This document shows positions 48,193 to 57,769 of a DNA stretch of 64,000 nucleotides, piece by piece. The notes under the pieces are model-generated. The model had not been told where the DNA came from, made no database searches, and worked only from the letters and a program-made list of their open reading frames with translations. Both the position numbers and the translations under genes were made by a program. This DNA is from Legionella fallonii LLAP-10 (GTDB taxonomy: Bacteria; Pseudomonadota; Gammaproteobacteria; Legionellales; Legionellaceae): positions 2,323,001 through 2,387,000 of the forward strand of contig NZ_LN614827.1 of the NCBI RefSeq assembly GCF_000953135.1, given 5' to 3'. Numbering within the stretch: the stretch's first letter is position 1; each line of letters starts with the position of its first letter.

Positions 48193-48600
48193 TTATCGAG
48201 CTGATACTTCGGCTTTAGCTTGATTCTTCAAGTAAGGAAGAATTCGAATAGTACTGTTTATGTTAGTCCAACCTGAGTAAAGAGTGTAGAAAGGTGACTG
48301 AACAGTAATATACATTTGGCTATGGCAATAGAAGTTATAGAATAAGCTTACGTAATGGGGGGCATCAAAACTGTAAATATCAAAAGCAATTGTTGAACCA
48401 TCATCGTAAGTACCAAAAACGGTTACGTCAGTAAAGCTGTTATTTATAATTTCAATTTGGCAATAACCAGGATATGTCAAATTTTTTGAAATAGACTGTT
48501 TATCTTCAGCGGTTGCTTTTGGACTCATGTGTAAATTAGCTGCAAAAACGTTTGTAAACAAACTAAAACAAACTAAAAACAACAATGATTTTAACTTCAT
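48193..48600 (-). CDS. Secreted orphan protein
   Basis: A 135-aa protein with a clear signal peptide (residues 1-20, cleavage after VFAA). The mature part is beta-rich with four or five aromatic strands (GYCQIEIINNSFTDVTVFG, IAFDIYSFDAPHYVSLFYNF) and two cysteines that may pair. No family recognised; probably periplasmic or secreted, Legionella-specific. Monocistronic with its own terminator. Confidence 0.7.
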   Translation of the reverse strand: MKLKSLLFLVCFSLFTNVFAANLHMSPKATAEDKQSISKNLTYPGYCQIEIINNSFTDVTVFGTYDDGSTIAFDIYSFDAPHYVSLFYNFYCHSQMYITVQSPFYTLYSGWTNINSTIRILPYLKNQAKAEVSAR

Positions 48601-48942
48601 GGTTTACCCCTTAGTAAGATGGAAGCAGCATAGTAGCAAAGTATCCAATTTAGTCAATAGGTTTTCTTTCTACCCATGAAATAAATAAAATAGGAAGATT
48701 TACGCTCAATAAGTTAATGAATTAACACATATTTAATTTTTAAAAGGATCTATCTTTTTGTATTTTATTCAAGCAACGCAATATGAGATGTGTCGATTAA
48801 TTAATCTCTTTGTTGCTCAAAATAAATCAACTAGCCATTAAAAGTGGCATTATTTTTTAATATTGCGCTCCCGTTAAATTGCATCTTTATGATATATTGC
48901 ACCCCCAATAAGAATAATTACAAAATGTGTAGGGGAAGAATA
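48601..48942. other. Intergenic region between divergent transcripts
   Basis: 342 AT-rich bases holding the promoters of the secreted orphan and the RND efflux pair. A -10-like TATATT is near 48894. No tandem PmrA site, RNA gene or repeat was recognised. Confidence 0.4.
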
Positions 48943-50205
48943 ATGAAAAAGCGCATGACTATCATGGGAATAGCCTTGTTGGTTGTTTTCGGTGGAATCA
49001 TTGCGTTTAATCTAATTAAATCAATTATGATTAAACGGTTCTTCGCCAGCTATGTTCCTCCAGCAGTTAGTGTTTCCTCTGCAGTCGCCCAAACTGTAGA
49101 TTGGCATCCCACTATTAGTGCCGTAGGTAATTTCGTAGCAACTAGTGGGGTTGATGTCAATGCAGAAGCCTCAGGAAAAGTAATAAAAATAGATTTTGAT
49201 TCAGGTCAATATGTAAGCAAGGGGGCTCCGCTGATTACTATTGATGATAGTGTTGATCAAGCTTTGTTAACGTTTAACCACGCCGAGCTTACCCTTAAAG
49301 AATTAAATTACAAACGTCAAACTGACCTATTTAAACGTGGCGCCACACCCAGTTCCAGCGTTGATGAAGCCAAAGCAAATCTACAACAAGCTCAAGCTAA
49401 AGTGGCTCAGATTCAAGCCCAAATCAACCAAAAACATATTACCGCCCCCTTTTCAGGTCGTTTAGGTATACGTCAAGTTAACATTGGACAGTATGTTACT
49501 CCAGGACAAACCTCCATTGTCTCTCTGCAATCTTTAGATCCTTTGTTTCTTGAGTTTTACCTGCCAGAGCAACTTTATAAGCGCATTCATTTGAATGGAA
49601 CTATTTTGTTCACAGTACAAGGATTTCCTAAAGCAATTTTTGAAGGGACTATCACTGCAGTCAACTCCAAGATTGATTTAAATACTCATAACGTACTCGT
49701 TCAGGCAACCTTACCCAACTGTTCTGTAGGGGCAATAAAAGATGCGGAACACTCGCCGCTTCTCAAAACACGTAAAGAAGTTAGAGGCAATAAATTAATA
49801 GTCAGTTGTAATAGCAGTTTAAATGAACAAAATAAAATTAAAGATTATGCCTTTATACCCGGAATGTTTTCTTCCATAGAGATTAGTCAACCTGCCGAGC
49901 CAGGAACTATCGTTGTACCGTCAACAGCAGTCTCTTATAGCCTTTATGGTAATGCTGTCTATGTCATAGAAAAAGATAAAGAAGGAAAGAAAGATCCTAA
50001 GGGTCAAGACCTATTAACTGTAAAACGTGTTTTCGTTACGACAGGGGAACAACAAGGTAATTACACCGTCATCAAAAAAGGAATTAAAGCAGGTGATGTA
50101 GTAGTCAGTACTGGGGATTTAAAACTGCAGAATGGTACCCCCGTTACTATTAACAACAGTGTCCCACTCAATAGTGAGAGTAATCCGAATAATTTGGGAC
50201 AATAA
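48943..50205 (+). CDS. RND efflux periplasmic adaptor (membrane fusion protein)
   Basis: A 420-aa HlyD/AcrA-type adaptor. ATG 48943 has AGGGGA upstream; a longer frame from 48844 lacks support. One N-terminal membrane anchor (residues 5-25) is followed by the lipoyl half (ASGKVIKIDFDSGQYVSKG), a coiled-coil hairpin (ELNYKRQTDLFKRGATPSS to QIQAQINQKH), the second lipoyl half (ITAPFSGRLGIRQVNIGQYV), a beta-barrel and a membrane-proximal domain. It should link the RND pump encoded next to an outer-membrane channel encoded elsewhere. A 73-base gap with a hairpin separates the two genes. Confidence 0.93.
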   Translation: MKKRMTIMGIALLVVFGGIIAFNLIKSIMIKRFFASYVPPAVSVSSAVAQTVDWHPTISAVGNFVATSGVDVNAEASGKVIKIDFDSGQYVSKGAPLITIDDSVDQALLTFNHAELTLKELNYKRQTDLFKRGATPSSSVDEAKANLQQAQAKVAQIQAQINQKHITAPFSGRLGIRQVNIGQYVTPGQTSIVSLQSLDPLFLEFYLPEQLYKRIHLNGTILFTVQGFPKAIFEGTITAVNSKIDLNTHNVLVQATLPNCSVGAIKDAEHSPLLKTRKEVRGNKLIVSCNSSLNEQNKIKDYAFIPGMFSSIEISQPAEPGTIVVPSTAVSYSLYGNAVYVIEKDKEGKKDPKGQDLLTVKRVFVTTGEQQGNYTVIKKGIKAGDVVVSTGDLKLQNGTPVTINNSVPLNSESNPNNLGQ

Positions 50206-50218
50206 TGCATGATTTGTT

Positions 50219-50237
50219 GTTGAGCCAATGGCTCAAC
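50219..50237. other. Intercistronic hairpin in the RND operon
   Basis: Perfect 8-bp stem GTTGAGCC/GGCTCAAC with a three-base loop between adaptor and pump genes. No T-run, so it may stabilise or process the mRNA rather than terminate it. Confidence 0.5.
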
Positions 50238-50278
50238 CTACATTTACTAATATTTGCAGGCTTTTCGCAGGATAACTT

Positions 50279-53200
50279 ATGAAATTTACTGATTTATTTA
50301 TCAAACGTCCCGTTCTTTCCGTTGTAATCAGTATGCTGATTCTTCTGTTTGGTATTAACTCAATTAATAAAATGCAAATTCGTCAATATCCACGCATGGA
50401 TAATACAGTAATCACTATTACGACCAGCTATCCCGGTGCAGATGCGGATCTTATTGCAGGCTTTATTACCTCCCCTTTAGAAAACGCAGTGGCTAGTGCT
50501 GAGGGTATCGATTATATGACCTCATCGAGCGTTCAAGGTCTAAGTACTATTACCTTAAACATCAAGTTAAACTTCGATCCACAAATCGCTTTTACTGATG
50601 TAATGAGTAAGGTACAACAAACAATTAATCAATTACCTAAAGAAGCACAACAACCCGTGATTCTTAAAAAATCAGATTCGTCCACGGCATTGATGTACAT
50701 CAGTCTTGACAGTAAAGACATGACCCCGCAACAAATTACCGACTATGCGACCCGAGTGGTTCAACCTCAACTGCAAACGGTTGATGGGGTAGCAAAAGCA
50801 GAAATTTTGGGAGGCGCCACTTACTCCATGAGAATATTTCTTGATCCTATAAAAATGGCGGCTCTCAACGTAACTCCGGCCGATGTTTCTGTAGTGCTTG
50901 CCAGCAATAACTTTTTAACTGCAGCAGGAAGCACCAAAAGCGAATATGTTGCGATTAACATGACAGCAAAGACAGATCTAAATGATACGGACGCATTCAG
51001 CAAGCTCATAGTCAAATCAGATAAGGGGTCTATAGTCCATTTACGAGATATAGCTAAAGTGGAGTTGGGCTCTCAAAGTTACGATAGTTCAGTGACTTTT
51101 AACGGTAAAAAAGCGGTCTTTATTTCCATCACGCCAACACCAACAGCAAACCCTCTCACCGTCATTAGTGATACGCGCAACATAATGCCATCGATAGTTA
51201 AAGAGTTTCCTCCATCACTAACCGGCACTATAGTTTATGATGCAACAGACTTTATTAGAGCATCTATTGAAGAAGTTGAACACACTATTATAGAAGCTGC
51301 ACTTATAGTAATTGTGGTTATCTTTTTGTTCCTCGGCTCACTACGCTCGGTTTTAATCCCCATTGTTACTATTCCATTATCTCTTGTTGGTGTTTGTACT
51401 TTAATGCTGGCATTGGGATACAGTATTAATTTGCTCACGCTGCTGGCATTCGTGCTAGCAATTGGTTTAGTGGTCGACGATGCCATTGTCGTTGTAGAAA
51501 ACGTGCACCGTCATATAGAAGAAGGTAAAAGTCCTTTTGAGGCCGCTCTTATAGGTGCAAGAGAAATTGCCACCCCTGTTATTGCTATGACGATTACCTT
51601 GGCAGCCGTTTACGCACCAATAGGTTTTATGGGGGGACTAACTGGCGCATTGTTTAAAGAGTTTGCTTTTACTCTAGCAAGTGCGGTTATTATTTCAGGA
51701 GTCATTGCTTTAACCCTATCGCCAATGATGTGTTCTAAAGTATTAACTAAGGACAGCACTAGCGGGAAATTTGTTCATTTTCTCGATAATCAATTTAATA
51801 AACTGAAAGTGGTTTACCAAAGGATTTTGCATGGCTTATTAGAAACTAGACTTATCATGCTGCCTTTTGCTGCTGTTGTTATCTTAATGTTGCCTTACCT
51901 GTATCTGCATACAGCGGCAGAAACAGCCCCAGATGAGGATCAGGGATTCTTTTTTGTTATGGCAGTTGCCCCTCAATTCGCAACTCTGAATTATGTCGAA
52001 ACATTCACCAAACCTTTTGATAAAATTTATCAAAGTTTTCCCGAAGCAGAAAATTATTTTACTGTTAATGCAAGCCAGCCTGTATCAGGTTTAGTGCTCA
52101 AACCATGGGGGAAGAGAGCTAAAAGTCAATTTGCGCTGAAGCAGCCATTGCAGGACAAGTTGTCAGAAATTACAGGGCTTAATGCCTTTGCTATAGTACC
52201 GCCCCCCCTCCCGGGTGGTGGTGGCGGCACACCAGTCCAGTTCGTAGTCAAAACGACCAATGATTTCCAAAGCTTATTTGATATTTCCAATAAATTAACG
52301 GATAAGGCTAGAAAAAGTGGTTTATTTATTTACGTTGACAACTCATTAAAATTTAACCAACCACAAATAGAGCTCTCTATTAATCGCTCAAAAGCCGCTG
52401 AAATGGGGTTAGACATGCGTGCCATAGGAAGCAGTCTAACTAGCGCTCTATCAGGTAACTATGTAAATTACTTTAATCTTGAAGGAAGAAGTTATCAGGT
52501 AATCCCCCAACTCGATCGTAAATTCCGCCTAACCGCAGAACAATTAGGGCAAATTTATGTGAAAACCATGTCAGGCACCATGGTGCCCTTATCAACTGTT
52601 GTATCCCCGAAAGAAAAAACCCAACCTAATGCAGCAACTCATTTCCAACAGCTTAACTCTGCTACGATTCAAGCGGTGATGATGCCAGGAAAAACCTTAG
52701 GTGAGGGTTTGCAATTTTTACAAAATGCCGCAGATGAAACCTTGCCCAAAGGCTTCAGCTACGATTATGGTGGTGAATCAAGACAATTTATGCAAGAAGG
52801 AAGCGCCTTACTCTTCGCATTCTTGTTTGCTATTATTATCATCTACTTGGTTTTATCAGCCCAATACGAAAGCTTCCGCGATCCGTTAATCGTCCTGATC
52901 AGTGTGCCGATGTCTATTTGCGGCGCTCTAATTCCACTGAATTTAGGACTAGCCAGTATTAATATCTATACTCAGGTAGGCTTAATTACTCTAATTGGTC
53001 TTATTAGTAAACACGGTATTTTAATTGTCGATTTCGCTAATCATTTGCAACGAGAGAAAAATCTTGATAGGCGGGCAGCGGTAGAAGAAGCAGCAGCGAT
53101 TCGCTTAAGACCAATATTAATGACTACTGCAGCTATGGTTTTTGGCGTACTTCCTTTGCTTATTGCCAGCGGAGCTGGAGCTGTTAGTCGTTTTGATATA

Positions 53201-53329
53201 GGCCTGGTTATCTCGGCCGGATTACTGATTGGCACCTGCTTTACTCTATTTGTGGTACCAACCATGTATACTTATATCGCTGAAGATCATCGCACTAAAG
53301 GTGATCAACCTATTATTGAACACCTTTAA
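50279..53329 (+). CDS. RND-family multidrug efflux pump (inner-membrane transporter)
   Basis: A 1,016-aa AcrB/MexB-like pump with 12 membrane helices: one at residues 10-30, five or six from about 335-540, and a matching C-terminal set from about 855-1000, with two large periplasmic domains between. FIKRPVLSVVISMLI at the start and GLVVDDAIVVVENV (the proton-relay aspartates, near residue 400) are hallmarks of the hydrophobe/amphiphile efflux class. Uses proton flow to export drugs or envelope toxins; substrate not predictable. Operon with the adaptor. No regulator lies nearby. Confidence 0.95.
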   Translation: MKFTDLFIKRPVLSVVISMLILLFGINSINKMQIRQYPRMDNTVITITTSYPGADADLIAGFITSPLENAVASAEGIDYMTSSSVQGLSTITLNIKLNFDPQIAFTDVMSKVQQTINQLPKEAQQPVILKKSDSSTALMYISLDSKDMTPQQITDYATRVVQPQLQTVDGVAKAEILGGATYSMRIFLDPIKMAALNVTPADVSVVLASNNFLTAAGSTKSEYVAINMTAKTDLNDTDAFSKLIVKSDKGSIVHLRDIAKVELGSQSYDSSVTFNGKKAVFISITPTPTANPLTVISDTRNIMPSIVKEFPPSLTGTIVYDATDFIRASIEEVEHTIIEAALIVIVVIFLFLGSLRSVLIPIVTIPLSLVGVCTLMLALGYSINLLTLLAFVLAIGLVVDDAIVVVENVHRHIEEGKSPFEAALIGAREIATPVIAMTITLAAVYAPIGFMGGLTGALFKEFAFTLASAVIISGVIALTLSPMMCSKVLTKDSTSGKFVHFLDNQFNKLKVVYQRILHGLLETRLIMLPFAAVVILMLPYLYLHTAAETAPDEDQGFFFVMAVAPQFATLNYVETFTKPFDKIYQSFPEAENYFTVNASQPVSGLVLKPWGKRAKSQFALKQPLQDKLSEITGLNAFAIVPPPLPGGGGGTPVQFVVKTTNDFQSLFDISNKLTDKARKSGLFIYVDNSLKFNQPQIELSINRSKAAEMGLDMRAIGSSLTSALSGNYVNYFNLEGRSYQVIPQLDRKFRLTAEQLGQIYVKTMSGTMVPLSTVVSPKEKTQPNAATHFQQLNSATIQAVMMPGKTLGEGLQFLQNAADETLPKGFSYDYGGESRQFMQEGSALLFAFLFAIIIIYLVLSAQYESFRDPLIVLISVPMSICGALIPLNLGLASINIYTQVGLITLIGLISKHGILIVDFANHLQREKNLDRRAAVEEAAAIRLRPILMTTAAMVFGVLPLLIASGAGAVSRFDIGLVISAGLLIGTCFTLFVVPTMYTYIAEDHRTKGDQPIIEHL

Positions 53330-53704
53330 GTGTTCGCGCTGTATCGTCGTAAAGCTATGTTTGGCTATTTCCGAATTGCCGACGAAAGTCGGCATCCATA
53401 AAAGGTTTAAAAGCTGATGGATACAAGCTTTCGCCGGTAATTCGTCTGAATCGGGTAATTTGTTACCCGCTCCTCTTGCATAACACCATAAAAAATCTCT
53501 GCGTCCCTACAAGGCGTTTGGTTTGAAAATAAAGAGTAAATCGAGGGGCTTAGAAAGATATTTCATTCTTAATAGTACGGTTATAGACCAACGATCCAGT
53601 TCATCACTTCTCGTTGCCAACTCCTAAATACAACCGTATTGCGAACAGTTACTCCCCTTGCAAAATGTGATACTATTCTACGTTTTATTAGTACGGGCTA
53701 AAAC
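53330..53704. other. Intergenic region with two hairpins before valS
   Basis: 375 bases containing GCCGAC-GAAA-GTCGGC (53378-53393) and CGGGTAA-TTTG-TTACCCG (53452-53469). The first has a GAAA tetraloop and could end the RND transcript, though no T-tract follows. The remainder probably contains the valS promoter, and no T-box-like leader is evident. Confidence 0.5.
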
Positions 53705-56470
53705 ATGGATAAAACCTATTCCCCAGAAGCAATAGAACAAGCTTATTATAAGAAATGGGAAAGTCAGCATTATTTTCAACCACGTGGTGACGGTAAACGC
53801 TTTTGCATTATGCTTCCCCCTCCCAATGTAACAGGAAGCCTTCATATGGGGCATGGTTTTCAGCATACTATTATGGATGCCTTAACCCGATATCACCGTA
53901 TGTTAGGGGATAAAACCTTATGGCAACCAGGGACGGATCACGCTGGAATTTCCACTCAACTCGTCGTTGAAAAACAATTAGAAGCGAAGGGAATTGCACG
54001 AAAAGATTTAAGCCGAGAAGAGTTCCTTGATTATGTTTGGAAATGGAAAAATGAATCAGGAAATACCATCACTCAACAGATGAGGCGTTTAGGCGCTTCG
54101 GTAGATTGGGACAAAGAGCGTTTCACTATGGATGAAGGCTTGTCTGCAGCCGTGCAGAAAGTGTTTGTCCAGCTTTATGATGAGGGGTTGATTTACCGTG
54201 GCACTCGTCTGGTTAACTGGGATCCCAAGTTAGGTACGGCAGTATCCGACCTTGAAGTACTTTCCGAGGAAGAAGACGGTTTTCTCTGGCATATTCGTTA
54301 TCCTGTAGTCGATTCTACAGAGTTTGTCGTTGTAGCGACAACTCGTCCCGAAACACTACTTGGTGACTCGGCAGTGGCTGTTCATCCAGAGGATCCGCGC
54401 TTTCAACATTTAATTGGCAAGCACGTGCATCTTCCTCTTTGCGATAGAACTATTCCGATTATTGCCGATGAATATGTAGACAAAGAATTTGGTAGTGGTT
54501 GTGTTAAAATTACCCCCGCCCATGATTTTAACGATCATGAAGTGGGTAAACGACATAATCTACCCCTAATCAATATCTTAAATAAAAAAGCAACAATCAA
54601 TAAAAATGCCCCATTAAAATATCAAGGCATGGATAGATTTGTTGCCAGAGAACAAATAATTCAAGATTTAGAAAAAGAAGGATTTCTCACTAAGACAGAA
54701 CCACATAAATTAAAGGTACCTCGTGGTGAGAAATCTAACGTTATCATTGAACCGCTATTAACTGATCAATGGTATGTCAAAATAAAACCTCTAGCAGAAC
54801 CTGCTATTGCCGCAGTTAAGAAAGGTGAAATCCGCTTTATTCCTGAGAATTGGACTAAAACCTATTTTCAATGGATGGATAATATAGAAGATTGGTGTAT
54901 TAGTCGCCAATTATGGTGGGGGCATAGAATACCAGCTTGGTATGACAGTCAAGGTAATATTTATGTAGGGTATAGTGAAAATGACGTTCGCTTTAAATAC
55001 AAAATTGATGAAGCAACGCCGCTAAAACAAGATGAAGATGTCTTGGATACTTGGTTCTCCTCTGCCCTATGGCCTTTTTCTACGTTAGGCTGGCCTGAAC
55101 GTACTCCAGAACTCGATCAATTTTATCCTACATCAGTTCTTGTTACTGGTTTCGATATTATCTTTTTCTGGGTTGCCCGCATGATTATGATGGGATTGAA
55201 ATTTACCGGAAAAGTTCCATTTAAAGATGTATTTATTACTGGGTTAATTCGTGACAGTGAAGGACATAAAATGTCTAAGTCTAAAGGGAATGTGCTCGAT
55301 CCTTTGGATATTATCGATGGAATAGATCTTGAATCCTTACTGGCGAAACGTACTTCTAATTTAATGTTGGAATCAGTACGTAATCGAATTATTAAAGCGA
55401 CCGAAAAAGAATTCCCCAATGGAATTAATGCTTACGGCACCGATGCCTTACGTTTCACTTATTGTTCTTTGGCATCTACTGGCCGTAATGTTCGTTTTGA
55501 TGTAGGTCGCGTAGAGGGCTATAGAAATTTCTGTAATAAATTATGGAATGCGGCACGTTATGTCTTATTAAATACCGATGAAGAGCGAGTTGATTTCGGC
55601 GATGGAGCCTTCCAGTACAGCCCCGCAGATCAATGGATATTGTCCCGTCTACAACATACTATAGGGAAAGTACATCATTACTTTGAAACCTACAGATTTG
55701 ATTTATTGGCTAACACCCTGTATGAATTTGTTTGGCATGAATACTGTGATTGGTACCTTGAGTTATCTAAGCCAGTATTACAAGACGAACACTCTCTCGG
55801 CGCCCTGAAAAGGGGAACACGGGGAACCTTAATTCATGTGCTGGATCAGATATTAAAGCTCCTACATCCTTTAATGCCATTTATTACCGAAGAGATTTGG
55901 CAAAGAACAACAAAGTTCACTAGTGAAAATGGGGTCAGCATCATGCTAAGTGCTTATCCTCGAGTCAACGAAGAGTTTATTAATGACACTATTGAAGAGG
56001 AGTTGGATTGGTTAAAGGCAGCCATTCAAGCAATAAGAACGATACGAAGTGAAATGTCCATCACTCCATCAAAGCTTATTCCTCTATGTATTCGCAATTG
56101 TACTCCCGTGCTCAGAAACCGTATTGAGAAATATCAACAGATTTTAACAGCCATGAGTAAAATCAAGGAAATAAAGTACTTAAATGCCGATGAAAAAGCA
56201 CCAGTGTCAGCAACAGCCGTGCTAGGAGAAATAGAATTATTAATTCCTATGGCCGATTTAATCGACAAAGAAGCTGAACTTACTCGATTAGCTAAAGAAG
56301 TCGCTAAATTAGATAAAGACATTAGCCTTGCTCAAGGGAAATTAAGTAATCCTAAATTTACAGATAAAGCACCGGCGGAAATTATAGCAAAGGAACAGGA
56401 AAAACTGGCTCAAGCACAACAAGCTAAGGAAAAACTGTTGGAGCATCGAATGCGTATTGAAGCATTGTAA
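53705..56470 (+). CDS. valS: Valyl-tRNA synthetase
   Basis: A 921-aa class I enzyme charging tRNA-Val. HIGH motif HMGHG within PPPNVTGSLHMGHG (residues 38-51), editing (CP1) domain with TTRPETLLGDSAVAVHP, KMSKS motif in GHKMSKSKGNVLDP (near 520), anticodon-binding domain, and a C-terminal coiled coil (about 855-921; LAKEVAKLDKDISLAQGKL). All hallmarks intact and length typical. Monocistronic. Confidence 0.98.
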   Translation: MDKTYSPEAIEQAYYKKWESQHYFQPRGDGKRFCIMLPPPNVTGSLHMGHGFQHTIMDALTRYHRMLGDKTLWQPGTDHAGISTQLVVEKQLEAKGIARKDLSREEFLDYVWKWKNESGNTITQQMRRLGASVDWDKERFTMDEGLSAAVQKVFVQLYDEGLIYRGTRLVNWDPKLGTAVSDLEVLSEEEDGFLWHIRYPVVDSTEFVVVATTRPETLLGDSAVAVHPEDPRFQHLIGKHVHLPLCDRTIPIIADEYVDKEFGSGCVKITPAHDFNDHEVGKRHNLPLINILNKKATINKNAPLKYQGMDRFVAREQIIQDLEKEGFLTKTEPHKLKVPRGEKSNVIIEPLLTDQWYVKIKPLAEPAIAAVKKGEIRFIPENWTKTYFQWMDNIEDWCISRQLWWGHRIPAWYDSQGNIYVGYSENDVRFKYKIDEATPLKQDEDVLDTWFSSALWPFSTLGWPERTPELDQFYPTSVLVTGFDIIFFWVARMIMMGLKFTGKVPFKDVFITGLIRDSEGHKMSKSKGNVLDPLDIIDGIDLESLLAKRTSNLMLESVRNRIIKATEKEFPNGINAYGTDALRFTYCSLASTGRNVRFDVGRVEGYRNFCNKLWNAARYVLLNTDEERVDFGDGAFQYSPADQWILSRLQHTIGKVHHYFETYRFDLLANTLYEFVWHEYCDWYLELSKPVLQDEHSLGALKRGTRGTLIHVLDQILKLLHPLMPFITEEIWQRTTKFTSENGVSIMLSAYPRVNEEFINDTIEEELDWLKAAIQAIRTIRSEMSITPSKLIPLCIRNCTPVLRNRIEKYQQILTAMSKIKEIKYLNADEKAPVSATAVLGEIELLIPMADLIDKEAELTRLAKEVAKLDKDISLAQGKLSNPKFTDKAPAEIIAKEQEKLAQAQQAKEKLLEHRMRIEAL

Positions 56471-56522
56471 TTAAGGGAAATGTAACCGTTCATGCAGTGA
56501 CGTCAACTTAAAGGATGTGTAG

Positions 56523-56550
56523 CCCGGATTAGACAAAGTCGTAATCCGGG
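56523..56550 (+). terminator. Hairpin terminator candidate after valS
   Basis: CCCGGATTA (56523-56531) pairs with TAATCCGGG (56542-56550), and the inner GAC/GTC extends it, followed by ATTTTA. It shares the TAATCCGGG unit with the repeat near 38480 and may be a REP-like element used as terminator. Confidence 0.55.
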
Positions 56551-56565
56551 ATTTTAGGCAACTTC

Positions 56566-56850
56566 CTACCGGTGAGTTATTGTTGCAGTGATTTCAACTA
56601 AATCAGCGTTAGAGGGAGAGTTGACATCAAAATTTCCAGCATGGATTTGTCTATCTTCTGTAGAAAAGAACCGCTTATCGAAAAACCCAGCATTTTGACG
56701 TCTTAGCTTCATTGGTCCTTCTGGAAGCACATCTGGATTAGACTCTTTAACTTTTACCCCGTTTACTCCAGAATTAGCAAACTTTACAGCACCGGCATAG
56801 CTTGCAATTTTATGCAAAATTCGCGTGTTGACATCAAAAAACTTAGACAT
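56566..56850 (-). CDS. Small orphan protein, PmrA-box effector candidate
   Basis: A 94-aa protein with no known domain; basic N-terminal helix (NTRILHKIASYAGAVKFA) and a polar C-terminal half (FDKRFFSTEDRQIHAGNFD). Real coding is supported by a GAGGA ribosome site six bases before ATG 56850 and a tandem PmrA-type box 46 bases further up. No signal peptide. The gene lies between valS and the 175-aa orphan. Confidence 0.65.
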   Translation of the reverse strand: MSKFFDVNTRILHKIASYAGAVKFANSGVNGVKVKESNPDVLPEGPMKLRRQNAGFFDKRFFSTEDRQIHAGNFDVNSPSNADLVEITATITHR

Positions 56851-56896
56851 ATTTATTCCTCATCATTATTCATTCGGCGGCTAATGGTATACAAAT

Positions 56897-56916
56897 AACC
56901 TTAAGATAATATTAAA
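56897..56916 (-). promoter_or_regulatory. PmrA box of the 94-aa effector candidate
   Basis: Minus-strand TTTAATATT-AT-CTTAAGGTT (56916-56897) is a tandem PmrA-type site with 11-base period; its first half fits CTTAATATT at eight of nine bases. TATACC follows five bases later as a possible -10. Confidence 0.6.
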
Positions 56917-57056
56917 CTTTGACTAAAAAGTAAAAAAAGATTACAAAAAATTGCCTAATTAAAGTTTTCTATAAAAATTTATATTTATCAATTGGTTATT
57001 TGAATAATGGGTGACCTCTCAATATCCATGGGATGACATTTTGTCCCGGACTTACC

Positions 57057-57584
57057 TTACTGCGCTACTGATGAAAGCAAAGAAATAACCGCTGCCTGCC
57101 CTAATGGTTCTGTAGGATTAAAATCCATAGCTACCGCAAACCCCAAATGAGCATCATCTTGTATATCTCTGCCTTCTTTTAATACCTCTCCTACTCTTTT
57201 GCTAATCGTCATAAGAGCCACCTCGTCCATGTAGGTCGGATAGTGGTTATCATTTCTTATCATTTGAGTTAGGGAGACATAAAAAGCGTACTTCAACAAG
57301 TATAATGCATCCTCAGACAGATACTGCAAAAACGTGCATTGCCCCTGTTCTGCGACACAATATAAATGTGTTAACTGATAATCATAGGGAGAAAACTCAT
57401 GCTCAAGAATATCCGTTTTTGCAGTTTTTTCACTCTGACACCGATAAAATAGAAGATGTTCTGTATGACTTTTTTTATCAATAATTTTAAAAGAGCCTTG
57501 AAAAATAAAAGGAGGAGCCCAAACGGCTACTAATATCAAAGTTTCTATATTAATGGGTGTGTAGTCTTTTTCGTTATTACTCAT
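57057..57584 (-). CDS. Orphan 175-aa protein
   Basis: No domain recognised. Beta-rich N-terminal half (ILVAVWAPPFIFQGSFKII) with several Cys/His, helical second half (LYLLKYAFYVSLTQMI and SKRVGEVLKEGRD). No signal peptide, so probably cytoplasmic or translocated. It is on the same strand as its neighbours at 56566 and 57770, with 206 and 185 bases between; the upstream gap contains short palindromes. No PmrA site found. Confidence 0.65.
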   Translation of the reverse strand: MSNNEKDYTPINIETLILVAVWAPPFIFQGSFKIIDKKSHTEHLLFYRCQSEKTAKTDILEHEFSPYDYQLTHLYCVAEQGQCTFLQYLSEDALYLLKYAFYVSLTQMIRNDNHYPTYMDEVALMTISKRVGEVLKEGRDIQDDAHLGFAVAMDFNPTEPLGQAAVISLLSSVAQ

Positions 57585-57639
57585 TTATAACTCTAGTGCT
57601 TTTTTATCTACTTTTTAAGATATAAAGTCTAATAATAAA

Positions 57640-57654
57640 TTGCCCTTCGGGCAA
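57640..57654. repeat. Short palindromic repeat upstream of the 175-aa gene
   Basis: TTGCCC-TTC-GGGCAA hairpin, followed by ATTGCCCGAC (as at 38581-38590) and a GAAGGA/TCCTTC stem near 57696-57709. The ATTGCCCGAC shared with the nested repeat near 38.5 kb suggests a dispersed repeat family. Confidence 0.5.
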
Positions 57655-57769
57655 GGAATTGCCCGACTTATAGGTGCTTGCGACGAAGGAAATCCTTCGC
57701 TGCGCTTTGGATGACCATAATAGTAAAAGCAGCAACTACTGGATGCAGTTCAAGGCAGGTAGCCCACTA

